Below are positions 42,726 to 51,714 of a stretch of 64,000 nucleotides of DNA, in pieces. The DNA is from Microterricola viridarii. Lineage in GTDB: Bacteria > Actinomycetota > Actinomycetes > Actinomycetales > Microbacteriaceae. The notes below the pieces were generated by a model. The model saw only the letters and a program-made list of their open reading frames with translations, made no database searches and was not told the DNA's origin. Within the stretch, counting starts at the first letter, position 1. Each line of letters begins with the position of its first letter. Location: positions 1,302,001 through 1,366,000 of the forward strand of contig NZ_CP014145.1 in NCBI RefSeq assembly GCF_001542775.1. Reading direction: 5' to 3'. A program made the translations under genes and the position numbers.

Positions 42726-44285
42726 GTGATGGACACGGGAGTTGAGGGGCGCTCCGCGCTGCGCATCCCGATCTATCTGGCTCTCCCGCTCGCCGCGGCA
42801 TCCGGCATCCTCCTGGACGGGGCGTTCCCCGACCGCGGCTGGTGGCCGCTCGCCCCACTCGCGGTCGCGCTGCTGTTCCTCACGCTGCTCGGGCGCGGGC
42901 CGTGGATGGGCTGGCTGCTCGGGCTGATCGGCGGGCTCAGCTTCTGGCTGACGCACATCTACTGGCTCACGCTCTACCTGGGCTCCCTGCCCTGGCTGGC
43001 CCTGGCCGTGCTGCAATCCATCTTCTTCTCGATCGGCGTCGCACTGATCGCGGTCGTGCTGCGCTGGGGACCCCGGGTCTGGCCGACCCCGCTCGGCCGG
43101 CTCGGCATGGTTCCCGTTGTTGTCGCCGGGTTGTGGACGGCCCGCGAGGCGATCGCCGCCGTTTGGCCGTACGGCGGCTTCGCGTGGGGACGCCTCGCGC
43201 TCTCCCAGACGGAGGGCCCGTTCGCCGGGCTGCTCAGCCTCGTCGGTGCCTCAGGACTCAGCTTCCTGATGGCGCTGCTGGCGGCACTCGCCGTGCAGCT
43301 GATCCGGGAGCGTTCGCTGGAGATCGGTTGGCGCGCCGGCATCGCTGTCGCCGCTGTCGCGCTGTTGCTCGCCATCCCGGCCTGGCCGACGCTGCCGTCT
43401 GGCAGCACCCGGCTGGCGGCCGTGCAGGGCAACGCCAACGCCGGGCTGTTCGCCCAATATGTTCCGGGCGAGATCCTCGCCAACCACGTGAGCGTGACAC
43501 TTCCCCTGGTCGGCGAAGACGTCGACATGGTCGTGTGGCCTGAGAACGGCTCTGACATCGACCCCTTGCGCAGCACGCAGGCGGCGAAGACACTCGACTA
43601 TGTGAGCGAGCAGATGCAGGCACCGCTCGTCGTCGGCACCATCACGATGCGCGACGACGAGTATTTCAACAGCTCGCTCCTCTGGAAGGCCGGGGAGGGT
43701 GCAGTGCAGATCTACGACAAGGTGCACCCCGTGCCGTTCGCCGAGTACATGCCGGACCGCGCGTTCTGGCGGCCGTTCGCTCCCGAGCTGATCGACTTGA
43801 TCAGCCGCGACTACTCGATCGGCACTCAGCCGAACGTCTTCGACATCAACGGCATCCGCGCCGGCATTGCCATCTGCTTCGACATCGCCGACGATCAGCT
43901 GATCAAGGAGATGATCGACGGAGGTGCCGGCATCATCCTGGCACAGACCAACAACGCCGACTTCGGCAGCGCGGAGCACTACACCGACGAGAGCGCCCAA
44001 CAGCTGGCTATCGCCCGGATGCGCGCGATCGAGGCCGGCCGCACCGTGGTGAACATCTCCACCGTCAGCTCGAGCGCCATCATCCTGCCCGACGGCAGCA
44101 CGCAGGCCGCCATCCCCAACTTCACCGCCGGGTCGATGGTCGAGACGGTGCCGCTCAGCGACACGGTGACACCGGCGATGGCCGCGGGGCGTGGCATCGA
44201 ATGGCTGGTCTCCGGGCTCGGCCTGGCTGGCCTCGCCCTCTGCCTGATCCTCGCGGGGCGCACCCGGCGGGCACAGCGTGGCTGA
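42726..44285 (+). CDS. lnt: Apolipoprotein N-acyltransferase Lnt
   Basis: A protein of 519 residues: multiple N-terminal membrane helices then a nitrilase domain with the E-K-C triad (WPENG; the Lys in YDKVHPVPFAEY; the Cys in AICFDIADD) and a final helix. It transfers an acyl chain to the N-terminal cysteine of lipoproteins after signal peptide cleavage. GTG 42726 lies 6 nt behind TAGGCT; it is 9 nt after the helY stop. The downstream ppm1 overlaps by 8 nt. Confidence 0.93.
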   Translation: MMDTGVEGRSALRIPIYLALPLAAASGILLDGAFPDRGWWPLAPLAVALLFLTLLGRGPWMGWLLGLIGGLSFWLTHIYWLTLYLGSLPWLALAVLQSIFFSIGVALIAVVLRWGPRVWPTPLGRLGMVPVVVAGLWTAREAIAAVWPYGGFAWGRLALSQTEGPFAGLLSLVGASGLSFLMALLAALAVQLIRERSLEIGWRAGIAVAAVALLLAIPAWPTLPSGSTRLAAVQGNANAGLFAQYVPGEILANHVSVTLPLVGEDVDMVVWPENGSDIDPLRSTQAAKTLDYVSEQMQAPLVVGTITMRDDEYFNSSLLWKAGEGAVQIYDKVHPVPFAEYMPDRAFWRPFAPELIDLISRDYSIGTQPNVFDINGIRAGIAICFDIADDQLIKEMIDGGAGIILAQTNNADFGSAEHYTDESAQQLAIARMRAIEAGRTVVNISTVSSSAIILPDGSTQAAIPNFTAGSMVETVPLSDTVTPAMAAGRGIEWLVSGLGLAGLALCLILAGRTRRAQRG

Positions 44286-45051
44286 GCGCGCCGTAGCTGG
44301 GCACAGCGGCGCAGGCGCCCTCGTGATCGTCCCGACCTTCCAAGAGAGCGCGAGCATTCTCACGATCCTCGCCCGGCTGCGCTCCGCCGTGCCCGATGCC
44401 GACGTGCTCGTCGTCGACGACAACAGCCCTGACGGCACGGCCCAGATGGTGGCGCTGCTCGCCCGAACCGACCCGCGGTTGGCTGTGCTGGTGCGCCCGG
44501 ACAAGAGTGGGCTCGGACGTGCCTATCTCTCTGGATTCCGGTACGCGCTCGACCACGGATACGACTACATCGTCGAGATCGACGCGGACGGCTCACACGA
44601 CCCGGCGGAACTCCCGCGTATGCTGCAGCTCGCCGCGGGTGGACGCGACCTCGTCATCGGTTCGCGCTGGGTTCCCGGCGGCAGCGTGAGCAACTGGTCG
44701 CGCAGCCGACAGGCGATCTCGCGGGCCGGCAACCGGTACTCGCGGTTCATGCTGGGCTCGACCGTGCGCGACATCACGGCCGGCTTCCGCGTGTTTCGAG
44801 CGGATACCGTGCGTCTGCTGCTGCAGCAGCCCACCTCAAGCCAGGGCTATTGTTTCCAGATCGAGATGGCCTGGCACACCGAGCGCGCCGGCCTGAGCAT
44901 CGCCGAGCACCCGATCACGTTCGAGGAGCGCTCGGAGGGGGTCTCCAAGATGCACCTCGGCATCGTTGCTGAGGCACTCTGGCGAGTCACAGTGTGGGGC
45001 GTCCAGAAACGCCTATCGCCGGGCCAAATGGCCCGGCGATCAGAGGGGTAA
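44278..45051 (+). CDS. ppm1: Polyprenol monophosphomannose synthase (DPM1-like)
   Basis: A GT2 family enzyme of 257 residues: VIVPTFQESASI, the DxD-like motif VVDDNSPDGTA, and the metal-binding VEIDADGSHDP. It transfers mannose from GDP-mannose to polyprenol phosphate, supplying lipoarabinomannan and mannosylated-protein synthesis. In mycobacteria it is fused or adjacent to Lnt, as here (8-nt overlap). GTG 44278 is coupled to lnt translation. A hairpin (45017-45038) lies in its last codons. Confidence 0.92.
   Translation: MAERAVAGHSGAGALVIVPTFQESASILTILARLRSAVPDADVLVVDDNSPDGTAQMVALLARTDPRLAVLVRPDKSGLGRAYLSGFRYALDHGYDYIVEIDADGSHDPAELPRMLQLAAGGRDLVIGSRWVPGGSVSNWSRSRQAISRAGNRYSRFMLGSTVRDITAGFRVFRADTVRLLLQQPTSSQGYCFQIEMAWHTERAGLSIAEHPITFEERSEGVSKMHLGIVAEALWRVTVWGVQKRLSPGQMARRSEG
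45017..45038 (+). other. Hairpin CGCCGGGCC/GGCCCGGCG in the 3' end of ppm1
   Basis: CGCCGGGCC (45017-45025), loop AAAT, GGCCCGGCG (45030-45038): a perfect 9-bp hairpin in the last codons of ppm1. No T-run follows, so it is not a standard intrinsic terminator; it could contribute to termination between the convergent ppm1 and rbpA genes. Confidence 0.5.
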
Positions 45052-45077
45052 CGCCGCTGACGCGGCGACATCAGCGT

Positions 45078-45443
45078 CTAGACGCTGACCTTCTGTGTGC
45101 CGCGGCGGGCACGCAGAGCGACGAGACGCTCCTCGAGCAGCTCTTCGAGCTCCTCGATCGTGCGACGCTCGAGCAACATGTCCCAGTGGGTTCGAGCGAT
45201 CTTGTCCTCGGAGTGGTCAATGACCACCGGCTTGGAATCGACGATCAGGCTGGCCTCGTGCCCGCAGTGCTTGCACTCCCACGCCTCGGGGGCCTCGGCC
45301 TCGGCCGAGAAGGTCATGACCGTGTCACGACCACATGTGCCACAGCGGTAGCTGTGATTGACGCGTGGTGAGAAACTGACGCCCTCTTCGCTCTGCAGGC
45401 TTTGTGCGCCCAGCCGCATTCCACGCAAACTACGATCTGCCAT
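45078..45443 (-). CDS. rbpA: RNA polymerase-binding protein RbpA
   Basis: A protein of 121 residues. The N-terminal tail MADRSLRGMRLG is followed by the core with zinc-type Cys (CGTCGRDT... WECKHCGHEA) and the C-terminal sigma-interaction helix (EDKIARTHWDMLLERRTIEELEELL as a core). RbpA binds the primary sigma and RNA polymerase, stabilises the open complex and contributes to rifampicin tolerance. ATG 45443 is preferred: GAGAGGAG precedes it. It lies convergent with ppm1, the usual neighbour. Confidence 0.95.
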   Translation of the reverse strand: MADRSLRGMRLGAQSLQSEEGVSFSPRVNHSYRCGTCGRDTVMTFSAEAEAPEAWECKHCGHEASLIVDSKPVVIDHSEDKIARTHWDMLLERRTIEELEELLEERLVALRARRGTQKVSV

Positions 45444-45579
45444 TGTGTGGTCTCCTCTCGCAATGCAACCTCCGTTATAGCGCCTCAAGCTGTGCGTTAG
45501 CTTGCGGAGGAGGTGCCGTTACGGCGGGTTCCCCGGCCTTGCCAGAAGACTCCCAGTCTCGCGCGGGAGACGGATGTTC

Positions 45580-46452
45580 TCAGGCCTGGGCGGCTAGCAC
45601 ACGCATGGCGATATCGGCGCGATCGGTGACCAGACCGTCGACGCCGAGCGCGAGCAGCGCGGTCATCTCCGCCTCCTCGTTGACCGTCCAGACGTGCACC
45701 TCGACACCGGCGCGGTGCATCGCTGAGATGACCCGCGGCGTCGTGATCGTGAGAGGCCCGGCGGTCTGCGGCACCTGAACGGCAACGAAACCGGCGAGCG
45801 CGCGGCGCACCACGGGGAAGAGGCCGAGCTTGGCCGCCAGGAGGGCTATGGCGAAGCGGGTGGACGAGGCCGAACTGGCCACGCCGGGCAGCAGCCGCAC
45901 CGTCTCCCTGCGGCGCTTCTCCGAGAATGACGTGATCAGCACGCGCTCCGTCGCCTGGGCGGCCGACACGGCTGCCGCGGTCGGCGCGACCGAGGCGGAA
46001 TCCTTCACGTCGATGTTGAAGCGTGCCGTTGGAAAGGCGGCCAGCGCCTCTGCCAGCGACACGAAGTGCTGCCCGGCGCCGAGATCGATGGCGGCCAACT
46101 CGGCGAAGCTCAGCTCGCCCACGGCGACGGCGCGCGACGCCAGCCTGCTCAGGTCGGCGTCGTGGCAGATGACGGCGACCCCGTCGCTGCTGGCGTGCAC
46201 ATCGGTTTCCAGGTAGGTCACACCCGCGGCGAGGGCGTTGCGGAAAGCCAGGAGCGTGTTCTCGGGGGCCTCGGTGGCCAGTCCGCGGTGCGCGAGGACG
46301 CGCGGGCCGGTCGAGTCGAGGTAGTGCGAGCTGGTGTCGGGGTTCAGAGCGTCGGTCCTGTCGGGGGAGCGGTGGGGGAGTCGCGGCCGGGGGTGTACTG
46401 ACCGGAGGTGTACTGGCCGGGGGGACGGATGGGGCAATGGGTGCCGCGGCAT
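45580..46452 (-). CDS. Glycerophosphodiester phosphodiesterase (GDPD)
   Basis: The family opening RVLAHRGLATEAPENTLLAF begins at about nt 46305, with the catalytic HRG, ETDVHASSDG (metal ligands), ICHDADLSRL and the C-terminal VHVWTVNEE. The enzyme cleaves glycerophosphodiesters to glycerol-3-phosphate. The only canonical start in frame is ATG 46452, but residues before the domain are a shadow of the SPFH tail. A CTG at 46347 overlaps the restored SPFH stop, so the true start is unsettled. It is probably translated together with the SPFH gene. Confidence 0.8.
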   Translation of the reverse strand: MPRHPLPHPSPRPVHLRSVHPRPRLPHRSPDRTDALNPDTSSHYLDSTGPRVLAHRGLATEAPENTLLAFRNALAAGVTYLETDVHASSDGVAVICHDADLSRLASRAVAVGELSFAELAAIDLGAGQHFVSLAEALAAFPTARFNIDVKDSASVAPTAAAVSAAQATERVLITSFSEKRRRETVRLLPGVASSASSTRFAIALLAAKLGLFPVVRRALAGFVAVQVPQTAGPLTITTPRVISAMHRAGVEVHVWTVNEEAEMTALLALGVDGLVTDRADIAMRVLAAQA

Positions 46453-47353
46453 CCGGGTTCGGTGGGATGAATGCCCGGCTCAGGCCTTTCAGCGCCTCGG
46501 TGAGCTCGCTGGGCACGATCCAGAGTTTGCTGGCCGAGCCCTCGGCAATCTTGGGAAGGGTCTGCAGGTACTGGTAGGCCAACAGCTTGGGGTCGGGGTC
46601 GCCTTCGTGGATCGCGCTGAAGACCGTCTTGATGGCCTCCGCCTCGCCCTGGGCACGCAACACGGCAGCCTTCGCGTCGCCCTCCGCGCTGAGGATTGCC
46701 GCTTGCCGGGCGCCCTCTGCGGTGAGGATCGCGGACTGTTTGGTGCCCTCTGCGGTGAGGATCAGTGCGCGCCGGTCGCGCTCCGCACGCATCTGCTTCT
46801 CCATCGAGTCCTGGATGGAGTGGGGCGGGTCAATCGCCTTGAGCTCGACCCTAGACACTCGGATGCCCCACTTGCCTGTCGCCTCGTCGAGCACGATACG
46901 CAACTGACCGTTGATGTTATCGCGGCTGGTCAGGGCTTCTTCGAGATTCAGCCCGCCGACGACGTTACGGAGCGTCGTGGTGGTGAGCTGCTCGACGGCG
47001 CCGAGGTAGTTCGCGATCTCATAGGTTGCCGCCCGGGCATCCGTCACCTGGAAATACACGACGGTGTCGATGGAGACGACGAGGTTGTCTTCGGTGATGA
47101 CGGGTTGCGGCGGGAAGGAGACGACCTGCTCGCGCATGTCGACCAACTTGTGCACCCGGTCGACGAAGGGCACGAGCAGGTTAAGCCCGGGTGTGAGCGT
47201 CTTGTGGTAGCGGCCGAGGCGTTCGACCACGCCGGCGTAGGCCTGCGGGATGATCTTGATCGATCGGAACAGGATGACGAGGACAAAGACGACAATGACG
47301 ACGATGACCGCGGCCAGCACGATCTGCGACACGGTGTCTGCTGAGATGTTCAT
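46344..47353 (-). CDS. SPFH-domain (band 7/prohibitin) membrane protein, apparent frameshift near its 3' end
   Basis: About 336 residues: one N-terminal transmembrane segment (9-31), then the SPFH domain (AYAGVVERLGRYHKTLTPGL, VDMREQVVSFPPQPVITEDN, VVYFQVTDARAATYEIANY), a coiled coil with repeated ILTAEG units and a proline-rich tail. As written the frame runs on through the GDPD gene to 45497. A CCCCC run on the minus strand (near 46360) with one extra C would give a stop at TGA 46346-46344. ATG 47353 overlaps the nfeD stop. It forms an NfeD/SPFH membrane scaffold pair. Confidence 0.85.
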
Positions 47354-47829
47354 GGCTGCACCCTTTCGACGGGGACGATGACGGCGGTGGCGCCGTCAAT
47401 GCTGGTGACGAGCACCCGTTCACCGGCCGCGACGATGCGTTGCTCGGTGATGGGGGAGAGCCGCGCCGTCCAGGTCTCGCCGTTGGCGAGTTTCACCTGG
47501 CCGATGCCGAATTCGCCGCCGATGGATGCCACCACGGTGCCATCGGTGCCCGGCAACGCGTCCACGTTGCTGCGGGCCGGGTCGCCGCCCTTCTTGAGGG
47601 CGCGCAACAGCGGGGGCCGGATCAGCACGAGCAGGATCACGGCGAGAACGGCGGCGATGACGAGCTGCAGCCACCACTCCGCGCCGAACAGGCCGGCGAT
47701 GAGACCGCCGATGCTGCCGATGGCGACCATCAGGAACGTCAACTCGAGGGTGACGATTTCGACCGTGAGGAAGATCAGGATCAGGACCAGCCAGATAATC
47801 CAGCCATATGAGGCAATGAAGTCGTCCAT
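47350..47829 (-). CDS. NfeD-family membrane protein
   Basis: A protein of 159 residues: three to four transmembrane segments (WIIWLVLILIFLTVEIV, LTFLMVAIGSIGGLIAGLFG, VIAAVLAVILLVLI) and a C-terminal OB-fold domain (VASIGGEFGIGQVKLANGE). NfeD proteins pair with SPFH proteins and are thought to support their membrane assembly. ATG 47829 has GGGAGGAG about 7 nt upstream; GTG 47835 is closer to it. The stop overlaps the SPFH start (ATGA). Confidence 0.87.
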   Translation of the reverse strand: MDDFIASYGWIIWLVLILIFLTVEIVTLELTFLMVAIGSIGGLIAGLFGAEWWLQLVIAAVLAVILLVLIRPPLLRALKKGGDPARSNVDALPGTDGTVVASIGGEFGIGQVKLANGETWTARLSPITEQRIVAAGERVLVTSIDGATAVIVPVERVQP

Positions 47830-48013
47830 GACCACTCCTCCCGACGTTGTGAGTCACCTCTGAGATGAAACTATCAGCTGGGGGAGCGGCAATGGCCGAT
47901 CTGCGCTGGGAGTTCCTGAGTCTCCGGCCCTTGGTATCCTCGATCGGACGCTTCTCTGTGAGGGGCGCCCCCATTGACATCCCATACCCACCCGCAACAC
48001 CGAGGAGACCTCC

Positions 48014-48772
48014 GTGACCAATCCACTCGCCCCGCAGACCTTGGCAGGCAAGACTGCGCTCGTCACCGGCTCCTCACGCGGGATCGGCGCGGACACCGTG
48101 CGCTACTTCGCCGAGGCCGGCGCGAATGTCGTCATCAACTACCGCAACAAAGAGGCCAGGGCTGTCAAGCTCGCCGACAGCCTGCGGGCCGAGGGCGCGA
48201 CGGCGATTACTGTCGGCGCCGACCTGACCGACCCGGCATCCGTCAACCAGCTGATCGACACGGTCAAGGCCGAGTTCGGCGGAATCGACATCCTGGTCAT
48301 GAATGCCTCCGGCGGCATGGAGTCCGGCATGGCCGAGGACTACGCCATGGTGCTCAACCGCGACTCGCAGGTCAACCTGCTTGAGACGGCGCTGCCCGCG
48401 TTGAACCCAGGTGCCCGTGTCGTCTTCGTCACCAGCCACCAGGCGCACTTCATCCACAACACGGCCACGATGCCCGAGTACGAGCCCGTCGCACGCAGCA
48501 AGCGCGCGGGCGAAGACGCCCTGCGCGCCAAGCTGCCCGAGCTCGCCGCTGCGGGCGTCGAGTTCGTCGTCGTCTCCGGCGACATGATCGAGGGCACGAT
48601 CACGGCCACGTTGCTCGAGCGTGCGAACCCCGGTGCGATCTCGGCACGCAAGGACTCGGCCGGCAAGCTCTATAACGTGGGGGAGTTCGCCGCCGAGGTC
48701 GCCCTCGCTGCCGTCGAGCCGGTTCCCGCGAACAACACCCGTTACGTCGGTGACATCTCCGACTTCAGCTAA
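48014..48772 (+). CDS. Short-chain dehydrogenase/reductase (SDR) family oxidoreductase
   Basis: A protein of 252 residues with the cofactor motif LVTGSSRGIGADT, the NADP-pref signature YRNKEAR and VMNASGGMESG in place of the usual NNAG. The catalytic Tyr/Lys pair is in YEPVARSKRAGEDA, where Lys is seven residues after Tyr rather than four, so the active site deviates from classical SDRs. The substrate is unknown. GTG 48014 has GAGGAG upstream. A strong terminator follows. Confidence 0.85.
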   Translation: MTNPLAPQTLAGKTALVTGSSRGIGADTVRYFAEAGANVVINYRNKEARAVKLADSLRAEGATAITVGADLTDPASVNQLIDTVKAEFGGIDILVMNASGGMESGMAEDYAMVLNRDSQVNLLETALPALNPGARVVFVTSHQAHFIHNTATMPEYEPVARSKRAGEDALRAKLPELAAAGVEFVVVSGDMIEGTITATLLERANPGAISARKDSAGKLYNVGEFAAEVALAAVEPVPANNTRYVGDISDFS

Positions 48773-48780
48773 CTCCCGCA

Positions 48781-48830
48781 GCACAGAAAAGGACGGGCCC
48801 TCCGCGTGGAGGGCCCGTCCTTTTCTGTGC
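48781..48830. terminator. Bidirectional intrinsic terminator
   Basis: A perfect 23-bp stem (48781-48803 with 48808-48830) around a GCGT loop. The stem contains GGACGGGCCC, and its outer ends give A/T runs (AAAA and TTTT) on both strands, so it can terminate both the SDR gene and the convergent DUF308 gene. Confidence 0.92.
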
Positions 48831-48840
48831 ACCTGATGAC

Positions 48841-49449
48841 TCAGGCGGGGGTGACGATGCCCCGGCCGAAGGTGAATGCACGCACGATCTGGATCACACC
48901 GAGCACGATCAGGCCGATGCCGGTGAGGATGAACAGCAACACGGCGCTCCAGATGGGGGCGAAGAGCAGCACGATGCCGGCGACGATGCTGAGCAGGCCG
49001 AAGAAGATCGACCATCCCTTGGAGCGGGCGTCGCCGATCTGCACCAGCGCCACGACACCTTCAATGATCCAGGCGATGCCGACGAGCACACCGAGGAAGA
49101 CCGCCAGCACCGCGGCGGTGCCGCTGATGTTCGTGAAGGCAAGAACCGCCGCCACGATGAAGACGATGCCCAGGATGATGTCGAGCACTCGGGCCCAGCC
49201 ACCGATGCCGCGGGAGAAGATCCCGATGCCGAGGTAGGCGATGCCGGCGATCAGCAGGTAGATGCCGAGCAGCACGGCGATTCCAGCCGCCGCGCCCTTC
49301 GGCCAGAAGGTGATGATGAGGCCGATGATGAGCGCCGCAGCGCCCGAGACGCCGAGTGCGATGCGGACGCCGTTGATGGCGGACTTCGTGAGATCCTTGC
49401 CGTCGAGCGAGAAAGCCGCGAAGTACGTGCCCTGTTGGGGTGTGGTCAT
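48841..49449 (-). CDS. HdeD-like DUF308 membrane protein
   Basis: A protein of 202 residues with six predicted transmembrane segments in three repeating pairs (IALGVSGAAALIIGLIITFWP; ILGIVFIVAAVLAF; LLSIVAGIVLLFAP). The HdeD/DUF308 family was linked to acid resistance in enteric bacteria; the role here is unknown. ATG 49449 has AAAGG about 8 nt upstream; GTG 49458 is an alternative. It lies on the minus strand after the shared terminator. Confidence 0.8.
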   Translation of the reverse strand: MTTPQQGTYFAAFSLDGKDLTKSAINGVRIALGVSGAAALIIGLIITFWPKGAAAGIAVLLGIYLLIAGIAYLGIGIFSRGIGGWARVLDIILGIVFIVAAVLAFTNISGTAAVLAVFLGVLVGIAWIIEGVVALVQIGDARSKGWSIFFGLLSIVAGIVLLFAPIWSAVLLFILTGIGLIVLGVIQIVRAFTFGRGIVTPA

Positions 49450-49641
49450 TGTGTGCACCTTTGTAGTTGTAGGGAACTGTTGCTGGGGTCAGGTTAGCGC
49501 GGCGGGGCCGCCCGCGGTGGATAAATACGCCGGTTGTCGCCAATTGAGTGGCTCTGGGCGGCCCGCTTGCCGCAGGTCCATCGGCGAGCCTGAGATCGTA
49601 TACGAATAGCTCCGGAGCGCACATGGCTCTGGTGGACCGTC

Positions 49642-49770
49642 TGTGATTGGAACACGCGGTCGCTCCGGGTTCTCGAGAAACTCGGCTTCAGGCACGAGTA
49701 CGCGACAACGAACGCCCGCCGCACGGTGGTGTTGAAAGATGCAGTATTTCCGCGCAATTCCGACCCTGGG
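49642..49770 (+). pseudogene. C-terminal remnant of a GNAT acetyltransferase
   Basis: The frame encodes WNTRSLRVLEKLGFRHEYA followed by RRTVVLKD, the characteristic GNAT end (N-x-R-S-x-R-V-L-E-K-L-G-F). Upstream in the same frame there is no recognisable acetyl-CoA domain, and no start codon stands in the expected place. The remaining gap from 49458 to 49883 contains nothing else recognised except an ATAATG/CATTAT inverted repeat at 49804-49817. Confidence 0.55.
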
Positions 49771-49882
49771 CGAGAGCACCTGACCACTCTCGGCATTGCG
49801 CCGATAATGCACATTATGTCAAGTCAGGTTCCGGAAGCCCTCTCCCACGGCGCCTCGATCCACTTCTGAGCGAAGGACAGAT

Positions 49883-50560
49883 CTACTCCTCCGGCAGTGA
49901 CGAACCGCTCCGCCGGCTTATGCTCCACCTTCGCGGAGCGAACCCCGGCACTCTGCTGAATGCCCAGATCAGGACGCCGGCAACAAGCAATGCAGCAAGA
50001 AGGCCACCGACCGTCGCCGTCATGGCAAGCAGTCCGCGCTCGGGCAGCAGAAAGCCATACGGGACCCAGCCATCCGTGGCACCGCGGCTCAAGACGACGG
50101 CGAGCCAGATCAGCGGATACGGAAGCACGAGCCACAGCGTCCTCCATGGCAGTGGCGGCCGGTCGCCGACGCGTATCCAATCAAGGACGACGGCAAGGGG
50201 GAAAACTACATGGAGTACTGCGCTGACCCAAGGCGGTGCGGATCCAGTTCCGGGAACGACCAGGTTGTAGATCAGTGCAACAACAATCAGAGAAGCGGTA
50301 GCGACACCACGCGCGATGCTCAGCCACGTCGGCACGCGCCTCCCAGCGAGGACGCGCGCCCCGGTGGCGATCAACACGACGCTCGTCAGCAAGCTCGTGA
50401 GGTTGGTGAAGTAGCCGAAGAAGTCGAACGGGTTCCCGTCGCCGGCCGCGATCCGCTCGGAGAACGCGTACGTGAGCACCGCCAATACGAGGACACCGCT
50501 GCCGACCCGCAAATACCCGGTCACACCCGAAACGCGACGTTGTTCGATGGCTGCTTGCAC
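49883..50560 (-). CDS. Pr6Pr-type integral membrane protein
   Basis: A protein of 225 residues with six or seven transmembrane segments. Characteristic residues of the Pr6Pr (FAR-17a/AIG1-like) family appear: FDFFGYFTNLTSLLTSVVL, then VVPGTGSAPPWVSAVLHVVFPL and DWIRVGDRPPLPWRTLWL. The function is not known. GTG 50560 has GAGAGGAG 4 nt upstream; the frame is open much further upstream but that part is unrelated. Confidence 0.78.
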   Translation of the reverse strand: MQAAIEQRRVSGVTGYLRVGSGVLVLAVLTYAFSERIAAGDGNPFDFFGYFTNLTSLLTSVVLIATGARVLAGRRVPTWLSIARGVATASLIVVALIYNLVVPGTGSAPPWVSAVLHVVFPLAVVLDWIRVGDRPPLPWRTLWLVLPYPLIWLAVVLSRGATDGWVPYGFLLPERGLLAMTATVGGLLAALLVAGVLIWAFSRVPGFAPRRWSISRRSGSSLPEE

Positions 50561-50697
50561 TGCACTCCTCTCGCTACGCGATTCAAGCACACGGATGCAA
50601 GAGAGTCGCCGCGTATTGAATCGCCGACCAGGCCGCTCGTTCCCTTTTCGCGACTCTGCTTGCGCCGGCTCGAGAGAGCCCACTCTTTCCATTCGCC

Positions 50698-51198
50698 CTA
50701 GTCGAACCGGGCGCCCTCTACTCGCGAACGTCGGGTGGCGAGCAGGAGCAGGATGAATGGGCCAGGCGGGGTGACCGCCAGGAGCGCCCACCACCCCGAC
50801 AGATTCGAGTCATGCAGACGCCGCACGGCGACCGTGAACCCGGGAATGACGGTCACGATCAGCCACAGTGCTGCGAACAACAGGAAGGACGCTGCCAGCG
50901 GCGAGCTGGGTGGATCCGTCTCGTGCCACGTGACGAGCGCGATCGGTGCGAACAGGCGCGACCCGAAAGGGCCGAGGAAGATCGTGGGCTCCGGGGTGCG
51001 GCCAGCGATCAGCGCCGGAAACACGAGCTGCGTCAGTGCCAGCGTGATGACGTTGACGAGCATCCACCACCAGTACTCACTCCGGCTGGCTCTCCCCCGC
51101 AGCCGGAACGCATGAGAGACGAACCGCCCCATAGCCGCTGACAGAGAGGCGCGCTTCAGCGGCTCGGTGTCCGGGACTGTGGCGGGAGCCGGCATCAC
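50698..51198 (-). CDS. DUF805 family membrane protein
   Basis: A protein of 166 residues. The family hallmark RGRASRSEYWWWMLVNVI is followed by several hydrophobic segments and the VRRLHDSNLSGWWALL motif. The function is unknown, but DUF805 proteins are common small membrane proteins. GTG 51198 lies 6 nt behind TAAGCT (leaderless); ATG 51195 directly follows. Confidence 0.85.
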   Translation of the reverse strand: MMPAPATVPDTEPLKRASLSAAMGRFVSHAFRLRGRASRSEYWWWMLVNVITLALTQLVFPALIAGRTPEPTIFLGPFGSRLFAPIALVTWHETDPPSSPLAASFLLFAALWLIVTVIPGFTVAVRRLHDSNLSGWWALLAVTPPGPFILLLLATRRSRVEGARFD

Positions 51199-51359
51199 GA
51201 GCTCAGCTTAGGGGCTTATCAGGGATTTTCGTGGCCGCACAGTATCCTTGACGCCCCGCCGCGCTCCGTCCGGATGCCATGCCGATCCTTGGGGCCCTGC
51301 TGAGAAGGCGCGCGGCCTGTCGGTCCGCGGTTTGGGCGGCCAGGCACGAGGATGTGGGC

Positions 51360-51704
51360 ATGGACACGAGTACTCCGGCACTCTGGCTGCGATCCCAGCC
51401 CTCCCTTGTCGGTTCGCCGCCGCCGTTCGACACTGCAGCGCTACCAGCCGAGCCCGATGTGCTCTTCCTGTCGTGGATTCGTGAGGCTGTGATCGCCGGC
51501 GTGGCCGAGCCTCAGGCGGCGACGTTGGCAACAGTGGATGCCGCGGGCATCCCGGACGCGCGCACGCTCCTCCTCAAGGATGTCGGCAGGCAGGGCTGGT
51601 CGTTCGCAGGTCAGCGTTCGTCAGCAAAGGGTGCTCAGCTCGGTGCGAACCCATTTGCGGCATTGCCTGAATTGACGGGTGACAGGCGGTTGAGCGCGCC
51701 ATAG
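51360..51704 (+). pseudogene. Truncated pyridoxamine 5'-phosphate oxidase-like (PNPOx) gene
   Basis: From ATG 51360 the frame encodes 114 residues matching the N-terminal half of PdxH-type oxidases: LFLSWIREAVIAGVAEPQAA, TLATVDAAGIPDARTLLLKD and GAQLGANPFAAL. It then ends after PELTGDRRLSAP at TAG 51702-51704, without the C-terminal FMN/substrate part (the usual length is about 210). It probably lost its 3' half by deletion into the SRPBCC gene region. Confidence 0.7.
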
Positions 51705-51714
51705 CGTGTCAATC

